Positions 43,731 to 52,931 of a DNA stretch of 64,000 bases are shown here, piece after piece (within the stretch, counting starts at the first letter, position 1; each line of letters starts with the position of its first letter). The DNA is from Flavobacterium gelidilacus DSM 15343 (GTDB taxonomy: Bacteria > Bacteroidota > Bacteroidia > Flavobacteriales > Flavobacteriaceae). Where the stretch lies: assembly GCF_000422685.1 (NCBI RefSeq), contig NZ_KE383903.1, positions 511,402 through 575,401 of the forward strand, in the 5' to 3' direction. The notes beneath the pieces were generated by a model that made no database searches, was not told the DNA's origin, and was given only the letters and a program-made list of their open reading frames with translations. Position numbers and translations under genes: made by a program.

Positions 43731-44726
43731 TCAATATGATTTTTTAATTAAAATATTAAAAATCGAAACTGCCCTTTTAAATTCTCCTTGCAAAAGTCTT
43801 TTAAAAATTGCGAATGTTAAGGTGTAGACCCAAACTATTAAACTATATCTATTAAATTTAGTTGCAAATTTCATTTTTGCTTTTAAATAAACTAGATCTA
43901 TAAAATCTGAATTTTTTCCTACATTCTTAGTGTTTGTAGAATTACCTTGTTTATGATAAACGCTTAATATGTTAATGATCTTTACATAACCATTATTTTT
44001 TATCATTCTAAAAGACCAATCTAATTCTTCAAAATATAAAAAATAGTCTTCGCACAATAACCCAGTACTTAATAAATTGTTAGTTGTAACTAACATTGAT
44101 GCTCCAATTGGAAAATCAACTTTTAAGTCAGGATTAAATTTATAATTTAATAGTGGCTTATTTAAATCCACAATAATTGAATTCCCTGTTATATAATTAT
44201 AATTTCCTCCAGTAGCTTGGATTAATTCTGGATTATTATAATCGATTAAAGGGGTTCCAAAAAATATTTTGTCTTTATCATTAAATTTTGACACTTCTAA
44301 AAGAATAGAATCTACGGTGTGTTTTTTAATTATTGTATCATTATTTAATAACCATATTAAAGAATTTTTTTTGTCAAACTTTAAAATATATTTTAAAGCA
44401 ATATTATTGGCAGCAGAGAACCCTTTATTTTCTTTTGCTTTTACTAAAAGAATTTTACTACTTATGTTTTCATTTAATATGCTTTCTTCATTTAAAAGAA
44501 CTAAATCTACAGGTTTTTTTTCTAAAGGATATATTATGTCATGGAACTTAGTTTCAATATTACTTATTTCATTTTTAGACCAGTTTACAATTTCATCATA
44601 AGATTTATTGTTTTCACTATTATCAACTACTATTATTTGATAATTATTATTTGTGTTTTTTAAAACACTCTCTAAACACTCTATTGTGTCTTTACTATTG
44701 TTATAATTTACAATTACTATGTACAT
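43731..44726 (-). CDS. GT2-family glycosyltransferase (rhamnosyltransferase-like)
   Basis: 331 residues. The start 'MYIVIVNYNNSKDTIECL' and 'NYQIIVVDNSENNKS' bind the nucleotide-sugar; the DxD is in 'LIWLLNNDTII' and the acceptor loop is 'YFLYFEELDWSFRMI' (ED-x-D type). Layout and length resemble rhamnosyltransferases, which would fit the dTDP-rhamnose genes 3 kb away; this is inference. Its start shares a base with the flippase stop. Confidence 0.88.
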   Translation of the reverse strand: MYIVIVNYNNSKDTIECLESVLKNTNNNYQIIVVDNSENNKSYDEIVNWSKNEISNIETKFHDIIYPLEKKPVDLVLLNEESILNENISSKILLVKAKENKGFSAANNIALKYILKFDKKNSLIWLLNNDTIIKKHTVDSILLEVSKFNDKDKIFFGTPLIDYNNPELIQATGGNYNYITGNSIIVDLNKPLLNYKFNPDLKVDFPIGASMLVTTNNLLSTGLLCEDYFLYFEELDWSFRMIKNNGYVKIINILSVYHKQGNSTNTKNVGKNSDFIDLVYLKAKMKFATKFNRYSLIVWVYTLTFAIFKRLLQGEFKRAVSIFNILIKKSY

Positions 44727-45967
44727 TATATATTTTGATTTGTTGTTTTGATATATTTATAATAATACAATATTATTGAACCTGTAATGAATGTTTCTAC
44801 TATGTATAATGAAATTAGGCTTCCGTTTAATTGATAAATTAAAGTTAGAAAATAACATGAAACAAACATTATTACTACGGTTATCATAGATAAATATGAA
44901 ATTTCTTTTTCTTTTGAATTATATAATAGTAATTGATAAAACGGTATATTTAATGCTATTATAATAGGTATAGGAATAAATTTTATTACAAAATCTATTA
45001 TTTCAATTGTTTTTGAGGGAAAATATAATTCTAAAGGTAATATTAGATAAACTCCTAATAACAATGCTGATAATGTAAATAAAGCGGCAATGTTCACTTT
45101 GTTAATTAACTGTATGAAGTTTAATCCTTCTTTTTTATCGTTTTTATACTGAATACAAAATCTTGGGAAACTGACTGCAAAAAACACTGATAAATAGCTT
45201 CTGAATAATCCAACTATCATTTCTGCTATTTTGTAAATTCCAGATTGATAATTACCTAATAAACTGCTTATTATTAAAATTGGAATATTTACATATAATG
45301 AAATAGATAGATTTGACAATACAATAGAAAACTCACTTTTAAAAATTTCTACAATATTGGTTTTAGAAAAGCTGATAATATTAATTTTATTTTGTAAAAA
45401 TATCTTTCTTAAAAAATAAATATTTACTACTAAATTAGACAAACCAATTATTAAAAAATAATATATGTAATCGTTTTTGTTGATAATTAATAAATAAATC
45501 AAGATAATCTGAGTTAATCTTGATATGATAATTATGGTATTTATTTTTTTAAATTGTTCTAATGCTTGATAATACCAAATTGGATTTGAAGCTAATGAAA
45601 CTAAATAAATTGTTCCGAATAAATAAAGGAATACCTCTTTATTTAAAATTATAATTATAATTATAAAAAAGGCTAATAATGCTGATAATACTACAAATTT
45701 GAACTGATAAATTGCAGATAAATATTGCGTTATTTTTAAAGGATTATTTTTATTTGTACTAATCGTTTTTATACCCGTTATAAGGTTTCCAAAGTCTAAA
45801 AAAATATTTAGTATTAAAAAAATCGAGATACCAACACCTATTTTACCCCAATTTTCAATTCCACAAACGCTTATTAACCTTGGAGCAATTATTATTGGTG
45901 TAAGCAGACTAATTATTTGTCCAAAACCAAATGAGGCATAATTTTTAAGTCCTAATTTTTTAATCAT
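44726..45967 (-). CDS. oligosaccharide flippase (Wzx)
   Basis: 413 residues with about twelve membrane helices. The opening 'NYASFGFGQIISLLTPIII' and 'RLISVCGIENWGKIGVGIS' are typical of Wzx flippases, which move undecaprenyl-linked repeat units outward. It is encoded between a methyltransferase and a GT2 gene on the minus strand and is more AT-rich than the housekeeping genes. The strand and spacing (10 bp, then one shared base) make a three-gene unit. Confidence 0.88.
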   Translation of the reverse strand: MIKKLGLKNYASFGFGQIISLLTPIIIAPRLISVCGIENWGKIGVGISIFLILNIFLDFGNLITGIKTISTNKNNPLKITQYLSAIYQFKFVVLSALLAFFIIIIIILNKEVFLYLFGTIYLVSLASNPIWYYQALEQFKKINTIIIISRLTQIILIYLLIINKNDYIYYFLIIGLSNLVVNIYFLRKIFLQNKINIISFSKTNIVEIFKSEFSIVLSNLSISLYVNIPILIISSLLGNYQSGIYKIAEMIVGLFRSYLSVFFAVSFPRFCIQYKNDKKEGLNFIQLINKVNIAALFTLSALLLGVYLILPLELYFPSKTIEIIDFVIKFIPIPIIIALNIPFYQLLLYNSKEKEISYLSMITVVIMFVSCYFLTLIYQLNGSLISLYIVETFITGSIILYYYKYIKTTNQNI

Positions 45968-45977
45968 TTAATCTTTC

Positions 45978-46640
45978 CTATAACTTATTTGCTTTAAAAA
46001 AATATTGGTATGATAAGTAGTTTTTAAAAAGCCCTAGTGTTAAGATATTTGCTATTTTAGCCTTAGTCATACCTTTTATGTGTTTAAAAGAAACGTCTTG
46101 ATTTATGACTTTGAAATTTGATTTTTCTAATAGATTCTTAATGTCTTTTTTGCAATAAAAACGAACATGTGTATAATCAAACAAACCACTTTCTTCATAT
46201 TTAAAACTTCCCCTTAAAAATATTTTATTAAATGCAGAATAATGTTGAATGTTAGGCATACTTACTAATATGTACCCATCCTTATTTAGCCATTTTTTTA
46301 TTTTATCTAGTGTTTTATTAGGTTCATAAATGTGTTCTAGAACATCTGCTAAAATAATTACATCAAAATAATCATTGTATTCTGGTAAATCTAATTCTTC
46401 AATGTTGCCAAATATCATTTTGTCAACTGGTTTGTATTTATCTTTTCCTTTAACATCTTCAAAAAGATCAATTCCTATAGTGATTGATGCAGTTCCTTTT
46501 TCTTTTAAATAATTTAATGTTTCGCAATAAGCAGAACCTACTTCAAGTATTTTTAAATTATTCTTATTAAAGTCAGCAAAGTCTATTAAGTCTAATCTTA
46601 CATTGCTATAATAATCACTGTTTTTATCTTTATAATCCAT
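45978..46640 (-). CDS. class I SAM-dependent methyltransferase
   Basis: 220 residues. SAM-binding motif I 'LKILEVGSAYCETLNYL', motif II 'ITIGIDLFEDVK' and 'FDVIILADVLEHIYEP' are those of the Methyltransf_11/23 group; the loop 'GLFDYTHVRFYCKKDIK' is common in polysaccharide-locus enzymes. It is the first gene of the minus-strand unit and probably methylates a sugar residue. A divergent promoter region lies upstream. Confidence 0.85.
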   Translation of the reverse strand: MDYKDKNSDYYSNVRLDLIDFADFNKNNLKILEVGSAYCETLNYLKEKGTASITIGIDLFEDVKGKDKYKPVDKMIFGNIEELDLPEYNDYFDVIILADVLEHIYEPNKTLDKIKKWLNKDGYILVSMPNIQHYSAFNKIFLRGSFKYEESGLFDYTHVRFYCKKDIKNLLEKSNFKVINQDVSFKHIKGMTKAKIANILTLGLFKNYLSYQYFFKANKL

Positions 46641-46674
46641 AGTAATTCAAAACTTTTTTTTCTTTTAATCCATA

Positions 46675-46734
46675 CAAATGTAAAAGATTCTATTAATAAA
46701 TAGACTCTTTGAATATAAAATAATAATATATTTG
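46675..46734. promoter_or_regulatory. divergent promoter region with inverted repeat
   Basis: On the minus strand TACATTTG (46675-46682) serves the methyltransferase unit; on the plus strand TATATTTG (46727-46734) lies 19 nt before the ligase-like gene, with TTTG at 46708-46711. Between them an inverted repeat (46683-46694 and 46699-46710, 11 of 12 bases) could be an operator for both. Confidence 0.55.
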
Positions 46735-46753
46735 TTAATTAAAAAATGTTTAC

Positions 46754-48001
46754 ATGATATTTAGTGCTGAAAAAAATTTTAATTACTTAATTCCTTCGTT
46801 GTTTTTATTTCCTTTTTTTAAAGAAAACATATCCACCTTCTTTTTTATTTTGCTTACAATAAATACTATTTATTATTCAATTAAAAGTAAAAGTTTTTCA
46901 ATATCTAAACAAACACTTTTATTAACAATTCCTTTTTGGATTATATTAATTACTTGTCTTCTTTGGTATTCTAAACCCGAAGATTTAAAACCTGTAAAAA
47001 ACGGATTGTACTTTTTATTATTTCCTATTGTCTTTTTAAATATTCCTAAATCTTTTTTCACAAAAGAAAAACTTACTTTTTATTTTGAAGTATTAAAGTA
47101 CGTAGTCTTATTAATTTGCATAAGTTATTTTTTAGCTTTTTTTTATTTCTATGATTTAGAACATCTTTTTCAGTACAAATATAATATTCCAAAGTTTAGA
47201 GATTTCATTTATTATGAAATTCCTTTTTTTAAAATTCATCCTACTTATTTTACAACAATTATAATATTTACAACGTCATATTCAATATTAAATCTTTTAA
47301 ATTCTAAAAAATGGAGTGAGATTTTTTTTATTACTGTTGGATTAATTACTTCAATTGCTTTATTGGCTAAATTCAACATGGTTTTTTTATTTTTATTAAT
47401 ACTTTTTATCATTTTATTTAAGACCAAAATAAAAAGGTTTTATAAGATTATATTAGTGCTTTTATTAATTTCAAGTTCTTTTTTTCTAATAAAAAATGTA
47501 CCTGGTGTAAAGAATAGATTTGTGGAAATTGTTAATAGTTATAATAAGCCTCCTGTAGGAATGTCTTATGATTCAACTAATATAAGAGTAGCTATTATAA
47601 ACTGTAGTAAACAAATAGTAGAAGTTAATTTTATTAAAGGAGTCGGATTTAATAACATCAAACAAACATTTTTAGAATGTTATAAAACAACCTACGATTC
47701 AGGGTTTTATAAAAACAATATTTATTTAACGCATAATTATTTTATGTATATATTAATCTCAAGTGGCATATTTGGTCTATTCGTTTTTTTATTTTACATA
47801 TATAATATCATAAAATTAACTATAAAAATTAATTCGTTTTTATTGTATGTTATGTTGTTTAATGTTTTATGCGTGAGCTTATTAGAAGATTTTTTTTACA
47901 GGCAATTTGGTTTGTTCTATTTTAGTTTGATCTTCTTTTGTTTCTTAAATAATAAAAGAGAGTTGATCTTTAAAAAGGAATCTTCTCAGACCATTCATTA
48001 A
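46754..48001 (+). CDS. O-antigen ligase/polymerase family protein (WaaL/Wzy-like), copy 3
   Basis: 415 residues with about ten to twelve membrane helices. The periplasmic loop ends with 'LTHNYFMYILISSGIFGLF', the His-Asn motif of Wzy_C/WaaL proteins. It overlaps the 3' end of the convergent rfbD gene by 32 bp. Whether this or the copy at 35.7 kb is the ligase remains open. Confidence 0.82.
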   Translation: MIFSAEKNFNYLIPSLFLFPFFKENISTFFFILLTINTIYYSIKSKSFSISKQTLLLTIPFWIILITCLLWYSKPEDLKPVKNGLYFLLFPIVFLNIPKSFFTKEKLTFYFEVLKYVVLLICISYFLAFFYFYDLEHLFQYKYNIPKFRDFIYYEIPFFKIHPTYFTTIIIFTTSYSILNLLNSKKWSEIFFITVGLITSIALLAKFNMVFLFLLILFIILFKTKIKRFYKIILVLLLISSSFFLIKNVPGVKNRFVEIVNSYNKPPVGMSYDSTNIRVAIINCSKQIVEVNFIKGVGFNNIKQTFLECYKTTYDSGFYKNNIYLTHNYFMYILISSGIFGLFVFLFYIYNIIKLTIKINSFLLYVMLFNVLCVSLLEDFFYRQFGLFYFSLIFFCFLNNKRELIFKKESSQTIH

Positions 48002-48818
48002 TCATTAAACCAAAAACACTTTTAATCTTACTTTTATCCAAAACACTATATGCTGGTCTTTGTGCTGGTGTTGGATAACTTTTAGATGGAATTGGTTGTA
48101 AATTAATTCTAATATTATTGACTTCAAATATTTTTTTTGCGAAGTCAAACCAAGAACATTGTCCTTCATTGCTAAAGTTGTAAATTCCATAGTTGTTGGT
48201 TCTTAGTTGTTGGTTGTTGGATAAGCAAATTGTTAATAAAGCTTCTGCTAAATCAACAGCATTTGTTGGTGTACCTATTTGGTCATCAACTACAGATAAC
48301 TTATCTCTTTCAGAAGCCAATCGCAACATGGTTTTCATAAAGTTATTTCCAAATTGCGAATAAACCCATGAAGTTCTAACAATATAATGTTTTTCCCAAA
48401 TATCTTGAATCGCAATTTCACCATCTAACTTAGTCTGTCCATAAACTCCAGTTGGATTTGGTTTGTCTAATTCTGTGTAAGGTGTTTTTTTGGTTCCATC
48501 AAAAACAAAATCTGTAGAAACATGTACTAAAACAGTATTATTTATTTTACAAAGTTTTGATAAGTTTTGTGGCCCAAGTACATTAATTGAATAGGCTTTT
48601 TCTGGTTCTGATTCTGCTTTATCAACTGCTGTATATGCTGCTGCATTTATACAATAATCAGGAATAAACTCATTGAAAACGTCATTTACATTGTCATAAT
48701 CTGTGATATCTAACTTTTTTGAATCACAAAACACAAATTCAATTTCAGGGTGTTTTTCTGCAATAAATTGAAGAGATTGACCTAATTGTCCGTTTGCACC
48801 TGTCACTAAAACTACCAT
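47970..48818 (-). CDS. rfbD: dTDP-4-dehydrorhamnose reductase
   Basis: 282 residues (RmlD). It reduces dTDP-4-keto-L-rhamnose with NAD(P)H in the last step of dTDP-rhamnose synthesis. 'LVTGANGQLGQSLQ' is the cofactor loop, 'STDFVFDGTKKTPYTE' and 'GVYGQTKLDGE' hold the catalytic Thr and Tyr-x3-Lys, and 'TSWVYSQFGNNFM' is the family motif. It overlaps rfbC by 7 bp. An in-frame 14-bp repeat inserts extra residues near position 200. Confidence 0.95.
   Translation of the reverse strand: MVVLVTGANGQLGQSLQFIAEKHPEIEFVFCDSKKLDITDYDNVNDVFNEFIPDYCINAAAYTAVDKAESEPEKAYSINVLGPQNLSKLCKINNTVLVHVSTDFVFDGTKKTPYTELDKPNPTGVYGQTKLDGEIAIQDIWEKHYIVRTSWVYSQFGNNFMKTMLRLASERDKLSVVDDQIGTPTNAVDLAEALLTICLSNNQQLRTNNYGIYNFSNEGQCSWFDFAKKIFEVNNIRINLQPIPSKSYPTPAQRPAYSVLDKSKIKSVFGLMINEWSEKIPF
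48190..48215. repeat. short direct repeat inside rfbD
   Basis: TAGTTGTTGGTT occurs at 48190-48201 and again at 48204-48215 (14-bp period), with a further TTGTTGG beside it. It encodes an Asn/Gln-rich run ('SNNQQLRTNNYG') in a loop of RmlD, and is the kind of slippage-prone sequence otherwise seen between genes here. Confidence 0.8.
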
Positions 48819-49363
48819 ACTTTTTTAGCGTTTTTTAATTCTGGTAAAATTTGATCTTTTTCAGAAATAATGCATTTGTCTATTGGAAATTGCCAATCTA
48901 TAGTTAGAGATGAATCGTTAAACATTATTCCTCCTTCACTTTCTTTGTTGTAAAAATTATCACATTTATAGAAAAAAGTTGCCGTTTCGCTTAATACTAG
49001 GAAACCATGTGCAAAACCTCTTGGTACAAAAAATTGCTTTTGGTTTTCTCCTGAAAGGAAAATTGATTCATATTGACCATAGGTTTTAGATTCTGGCCTA
49101 ATATCAACGGCTACATCTAAAACTTCTCCTTGAAGAACTCTTACTAATTTTGCTTGAGCATGTTCTCCTGTTTGATAATGTAAACCTCTCAAAACTCCTT
49201 TTGAAGAATAAGATTGATTATCTTGAACAAAATGAACTGTTTTACCTATTCCTTTTGCAAAAGTATTTTCATTAAAACTTTCCATAAAATAACCTCTTTC
49301 GTCTTTGATTATTTTTGGTTCAATGATAAAACAACCTTCTAGTTTTGTTTCTATAAAATTCAT
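48812..49363 (-). CDS. rfbC: dTDP-4-dehydrorhamnose 3,5-epimerase
   Basis: 183 residues (RmlC), a cupin that epimerises dTDP-4-keto-6-deoxyglucose. 'RGLHYQTGEHAQAKLVRV' contains the catalytic His, and 'FVPRGFAHGFLVLSE' is the second conserved block; the Tyr of the active site is in 'TFFYKCDNFY'. It starts 1 bp after the rfbA stop, and its end overlaps rfbD. Confidence 0.97.
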   Translation of the reverse strand: MNFIETKLEGCFIIEPKIIKDERGYFMESFNENTFAKGIGKTVHFVQDNQSYSSKGVLRGLHYQTGEHAQAKLVRVLQGEVLDVAVDIRPESKTYGQYESIFLSGENQKQFFVPRGFAHGFLVLSETATFFYKCDNFYNKESEGGIMFNDSSLTIDWQFPIDKCIISEKDQILPELKNAKKVW

Positions 49364-49364
49364 A

Positions 49365-50228
49365 TTATTTTTCTAATAAACTCATTAAATGTGTTCCATA
49401 ACCACTTTTTAATAAGGGCTGCGCTAATTCTTTTAATTGATTAGCGTCAATATATCCCATTTTAAAAGCAGCTTCTTCTATAGCTCCAATTTTTAACCCT
49501 TGTCTCTCTTCAATAACCTGTACAAACTGTCCCGCTTGCATTAAAGATTGAAAAGTTCCTGTATCTAACCAAGCTGTTCCTCTGTCTAAAATACTTACTT
49601 TTAAAGTACCTCTTTTTAAATATTCTTTGTTGACATCTGTAATTTCTAATTCTCCTCTGTGACTTGGCTTTATGTTTGCGGCAACCTCAACAACTGAGTT
49701 GTCATAAAAATAGATTCCTGGTACAGCATAGTTAGATTTTGGCATTTCGGGTTTTTCTTCAATAGAAAGTACATTTCCATCTTTATCAAAATCAACAACA
49801 CCATAACGTTCTGGGTCATGAACGTGATAAGCATAAATGATTCCGCCATCTGGATTATTATTAGCTTGAAGTAATTCTGCTAAACCTGTTCCATAGAAAA
49901 TATTGTCTCCTAGAATTAATGCTGCTTTGTCATCTCCGATAAATTCTTTTCCAATGATGAAGGCTTCTGCTAAACCATTTGGGTTTTCTTGAACTGCATA
50001 TTCAAAACGACAACCTAGTTTTTTTCCATCACCAAGTAATTGCTGAAATAACGGCAAATCATGAGGTGTTGAAATGATTAATATTTCACTTATTCCTGCC
50101 CACATGAGAGTTGACAAGGGATAGTATATCATTGGTTTATCATAAATAGGCATCATTTGCTTACTTACCGCTAATGTTAAGGGATGAAGCCTTGTTCCTG
50201 AACCACCTGCTAATATAATTCCTTTCAT
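49365..50228 (-). CDS. rfbA: glucose-1-phosphate thymidylyltransferase
   Basis: 287 residues (RmlA). It makes dTDP-glucose from glucose-1-phosphate and dTTP. The N-terminal '[20 protein letters not shown]' is the nucleotide-binding signature; '[10 protein letters not shown]' and '[10 protein letters not shown]' complete the active site. It heads the rfbACD trio; rfbB, which makes the substrate of rfbC, is not in this window. Confidence 0.97.
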   Translation of the reverse strand: MKGIILAGGSGTRLHPLTLAVSKQMMPIYDKPMIYYPLSTLMWAGISEILIISTPHDLPLFQQLLGDGKKLGCRFEYAVQENPNGLAEAFIIGKEFIGDDKAALILGDNIFYGTGLAELLQANNNPDGGIIYAYHVHDPERYGVVDFDKDGNVLSIEEKPEMPKSNYAVPGIYFYDNSVVEVAANIKPSHRGELEITDVNKEYLKRGTLKVSILDRGTAWLDTGTFQSLMQAGQFVQVIEERQGLKIGAIEEAAFKMGYIDANQLKELAQPLLKSGYGTHLMSLLEK

Positions 50229-50237
50229 ATTTTAAGT

Positions 50238-51197
50238 TTATTGCTTAATTCTTAATTTTTGTTTATTATATATTTTTAGAAATGCTAACCCAATTAAATA
50301 AAATAAAATTAATAAAATTGGAAATAAAATTTTAGAATTTAATACTAATGGAACGTACTTTCTAATATTTAAAACACTACTTTCTTCTTTAATTATTTTA
50401 TCTGATATAATCTTACTTGTTTTTAAAAGATGACTCTCAGAAATTAAATTGTCTTTTTTATTTACTAACTCTGGAATGCTACTGTTTTCTGAAATAGATA
50501 CATTTAAACCTCCTTTACTATTTGAAGATAATAAAGAAATTATTTTATCAACTTGTTTAATTAGTGAATCGTTTGCGATTAATTTTTCTTCTAAGTTTTG
50601 TTGATGTACTTTCTGTTGTTCTAAAAAATATTGGCTTTTATTTAAATAAGTAAGAATCGGATCAATTAAATCTTCTCTTTTCCACATACCCTTTGTAACT
50701 ATTGTAACTTTATGGTGATAATAGTTTTTACTAGTCATTTCAGAGTTTAATATTTTTTCTATATTGCCATCTTCTGCCATCAATTTTATTAACTCAAAAT
50801 TATTTTCTTGATCTTTATTATTAATAAAATTATATATAGCTGGATATGCTTCAATTGAAATACTTGAAATATTTTCGTAATCTTTTATACCAATATTTTT
50901 AAAAAAAACGGTGTCCCCTTCTCTTAATTTAGTATTTAATTCTTCTATTTTTTTGTATAAATACTCATTACTTCCAAAGTTTGGAATAACTGATATTTCA
51001 TGCTCATAATTTTTCTTCCCATCAGCTAAATAAGCTAATGCAACACCCACAATAAATAAAATAATGATAATGATAATCTTTTTTTGAATAAAGAAAATTA
51101 AATTAAAAAATGAATTTATTATGTTTTTAAAAAAACCTGATACCTTATTAAATAACTGACCTAAATCTATTTCTTGGTCTTGAGAATTTGTACTCAT
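50238..51197 (-). CDS. Wzz-like chain-length determinant protein
   Basis: 319 residues. One membrane helix near 38-58 ('KIIIIIILFIVGVALAYLA'), a long periplasmic helical region with coiled coil (~190-260), and a second helix near 293-312 with a basic tail: the layout of Wzz/PCP proteins that set polymer length with Wzy. There is no fused tyrosine kinase domain. It lies 9 bp upstream of rfbA, so probably the first gene of that unit or co-transcribed with the DUF6909 gene. Confidence 0.8.
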   Translation of the reverse strand: MSTNSQDQEIDLGQLFNKVSGFFKNIINSFFNLIFFIQKKIIIIIILFIVGVALAYLADGKKNYEHEISVIPNFGSNEYLYKKIEELNTKLREGDTVFFKNIGIKDYENISSISIEAYPAIYNFINNKDQENNFELIKLMAEDGNIEKILNSEMTSKNYYHHKVTIVTKGMWKREDLIDPILTYLNKSQYFLEQQKVHQQNLEEKLIANDSLIKQVDKIISLLSSNSKGGLNVSISENSSIPELVNKKDNLISESHLLKTSKIISDKIIKEESSVLNIRKYVPLVLNSKILFPILLILFYLIGLAFLKIYNKQKLRIKQ

Positions 51198-51202
51198 GTG
51201 AT

Positions 51203-52891
51203 TTATTTTGTGTTAAAAATTTGTTCTAAGATTTTTATTGTAATTAAATAAGTTGGTTTAACTCCTGTTGTTCCTAAACCTCCAGAAGCTAATGTACTAC
51301 CTGTTTCTAAAGGATTATCTGAAGCATAATAAGCATATCTAACTTTTACATTAGGATTGATACTTTTTCTAATTTTTGAGGCAGATTGTATTGCTTTTTG
51401 ATAGTAAGCACCTTCCATTTCAAGTCCAATAGCTTCCCAAGTAGATTCGTGAAAGAATTTCAACAAATCTCTATTCTGAAGTGATGTTCCTAAAACCGTA
51501 ACCATTGGTCCAGCAAAAACAGATATTCCATTTTCTTCAAACATTTCTTTGGTTAATTCATTTTCAAACGGATAATTATCTGCTGTTCCTTCATTAATAT
51601 GAGCACAAGGAATCATTATATCGCCTTTTCCTCCTTCGAGAATTCCTGCTTTACCCATAATTGAAACTGACTCAACATTTAAGAAAATCTTTGTCTTGTC
51701 TATTTTATAAGGTTTTAATAACTCATCAATAGTTTCAAAAGCTTGTTCCCCGAAAGCATAATCCATTACGATTAAAACGGGCTTGTCTTTTTCAAATGAA
51801 GCTGATGGAAAAGCTGATTTTTTGAAATCTATTTGAGCAGTATCAAAAATTTGAACATCAATATTTGTTCCTGATGTGTCTGGTAAAGAAATCATTCCGT
51901 TTTTAAGCGCAAAATCTTCTACTTTTTTACGTAAATCTTTATTATCAGAACCACTTAAATCTTCAAAAACTTGAAATTCAGTAGCGTCTTTGTATTTTTT
52001 TCCAAGAACTGGTTCTGCAAAAATAGAATTCATCACACTGTGCATATTAGCACTAATAATATGGATTGGTCGTTCTATTAAATTGTTTTTTTGTAAAACC
52101 TCTTTAATACTATTTGCCCAAATTTCTCCATAAATATGATGTCCTAATCGCTCTCTTAAAATCGGACTAAACGTAATAGTTCTTTTGTTATTTAAAACTA
52201 ATTCTTCAATAGCTAATTTTCCTAACCAATATACAATGTGTAAAAAACGCTCTGGTGCTTCTGGAGTTGCAAAATCTGGATAAATGGATTGTACTTCTGC
52301 AAAAGTTCTTCCTAAAACACTTGAAATATGTGAAATGGCTTTTTCTCTTTCAACTAAAGTCAATTTTTTATTTTGAAGAACTAATTCTTCAAGTTTTTGC
52401 CAATCACGAGTAACTTCTCCAATTTCATCTATTAAAACTCGGTCTTTTATTTTGTGTGATTCAATAAAAATAAAAGTCAAATGCGTCAAAATATCATAAA
52501 TATCAGATCGACCACGTGTGATTTCTACGTTCATTTGTTCGTCGTCAATTCTATAACAATTTCTTCTTCTTTTTGGAGGAACAATAGCTTTAAAATGAGA
52601 ATTAGCATATCCTTCATCTGAAGTCAAGTTTATAAAACGACATTGTTCTATTCCCACAGGAAGTCTTTCAATAACGTATAATAAGCCGCTTAATTCAACT
52701 TTTTCTTCAGCTATACTTCCATAAATTTCTGGACGTAATGACAATAAGGCTTCACGCAAAGTTTCTCCTGAAATACCCATTGGTTTGTAAAAACCTCTGT
52801 TAAAAAGGTGACGCATGCTAATGTATAACCGTTCAATAGCAGCAGATGATTCTTGTGCTCTTGAACGTGATATGTTTTTAATTTCTTTCAT
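51203..52891 (-). CDS. DUF6909 family protein with nucleosidase-like C-terminus
   Basis: 562 residues, soluble, no signal peptide. It matches DUF6909, a flavobacterial family without known function. The C-terminal ~200 residues look like the PNP/UDP phosphorylase fold: a strand 'VLIVMDYAFGEQAFETI', glycine-rich 'KAGILEGGKGDIMIPCAHI', 'SVFAGPMVTVLGTS', 'EAIGLEMEGAYYQKAI' (like the MEgaA motif that binds ribose near residue 490) and 'YYASDNPL' (like the catalytic SD). The N-terminal ~330 residues are helical and unassigned. A nucleoside or nucleotide-hydrolase role is inference. Confidence 0.75.
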   Translation of the reverse strand: MKEIKNISRSRAQESSAAIERLYISMRHLFNRGFYKPMGISGETLREALLSLRPEIYGSIAEEKVELSGLLYVIERLPVGIEQCRFINLTSDEGYANSHFKAIVPPKRRRNCYRIDDEQMNVEITRGRSDIYDILTHLTFIFIESHKIKDRVLIDEIGEVTRDWQKLEELVLQNKKLTLVEREKAISHISSVLGRTFAEVQSIYPDFATPEAPERFLHIVYWLGKLAIEELVLNNKRTITFSPILRERLGHHIYGEIWANSIKEVLQKNNLIERPIHIISANMHSVMNSIFAEPVLGKKYKDATEFQVFEDLSGSDNKDLRKKVEDFALKNGMISLPDTSGTNIDVQIFDTAQIDFKKSAFPSASFEKDKPVLIVMDYAFGEQAFETIDELLKPYKIDKTKIFLNVESVSIMGKAGILEGGKGDIMIPCAHINEGTADNYPFENELTKEMFEENGISVFAGPMVTVLGTSLQNRDLLKFFHESTWEAIGLEMEGAYYQKAIQSASKIRKSINPNVKVRYAYYASDNPLETGSTLASGGLGTTGVKPTYLITIKILEQIFNTK

Positions 52892-52910
52892 TTTCTGATT
52901 TTCTAACCGA

Positions 52911-52918
52911 CAAATATA
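52911..52918 (-). promoter_or_regulatory. -7 promoter box of the DUF6909 gene
   Basis: On the minus strand TATATTTG lies 19 nt before the start codon, in the 40-bp gap to the upstream gene. Confidence 0.5.
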
Positions 52919-52931
52919 AGGTTTTTAGTTT

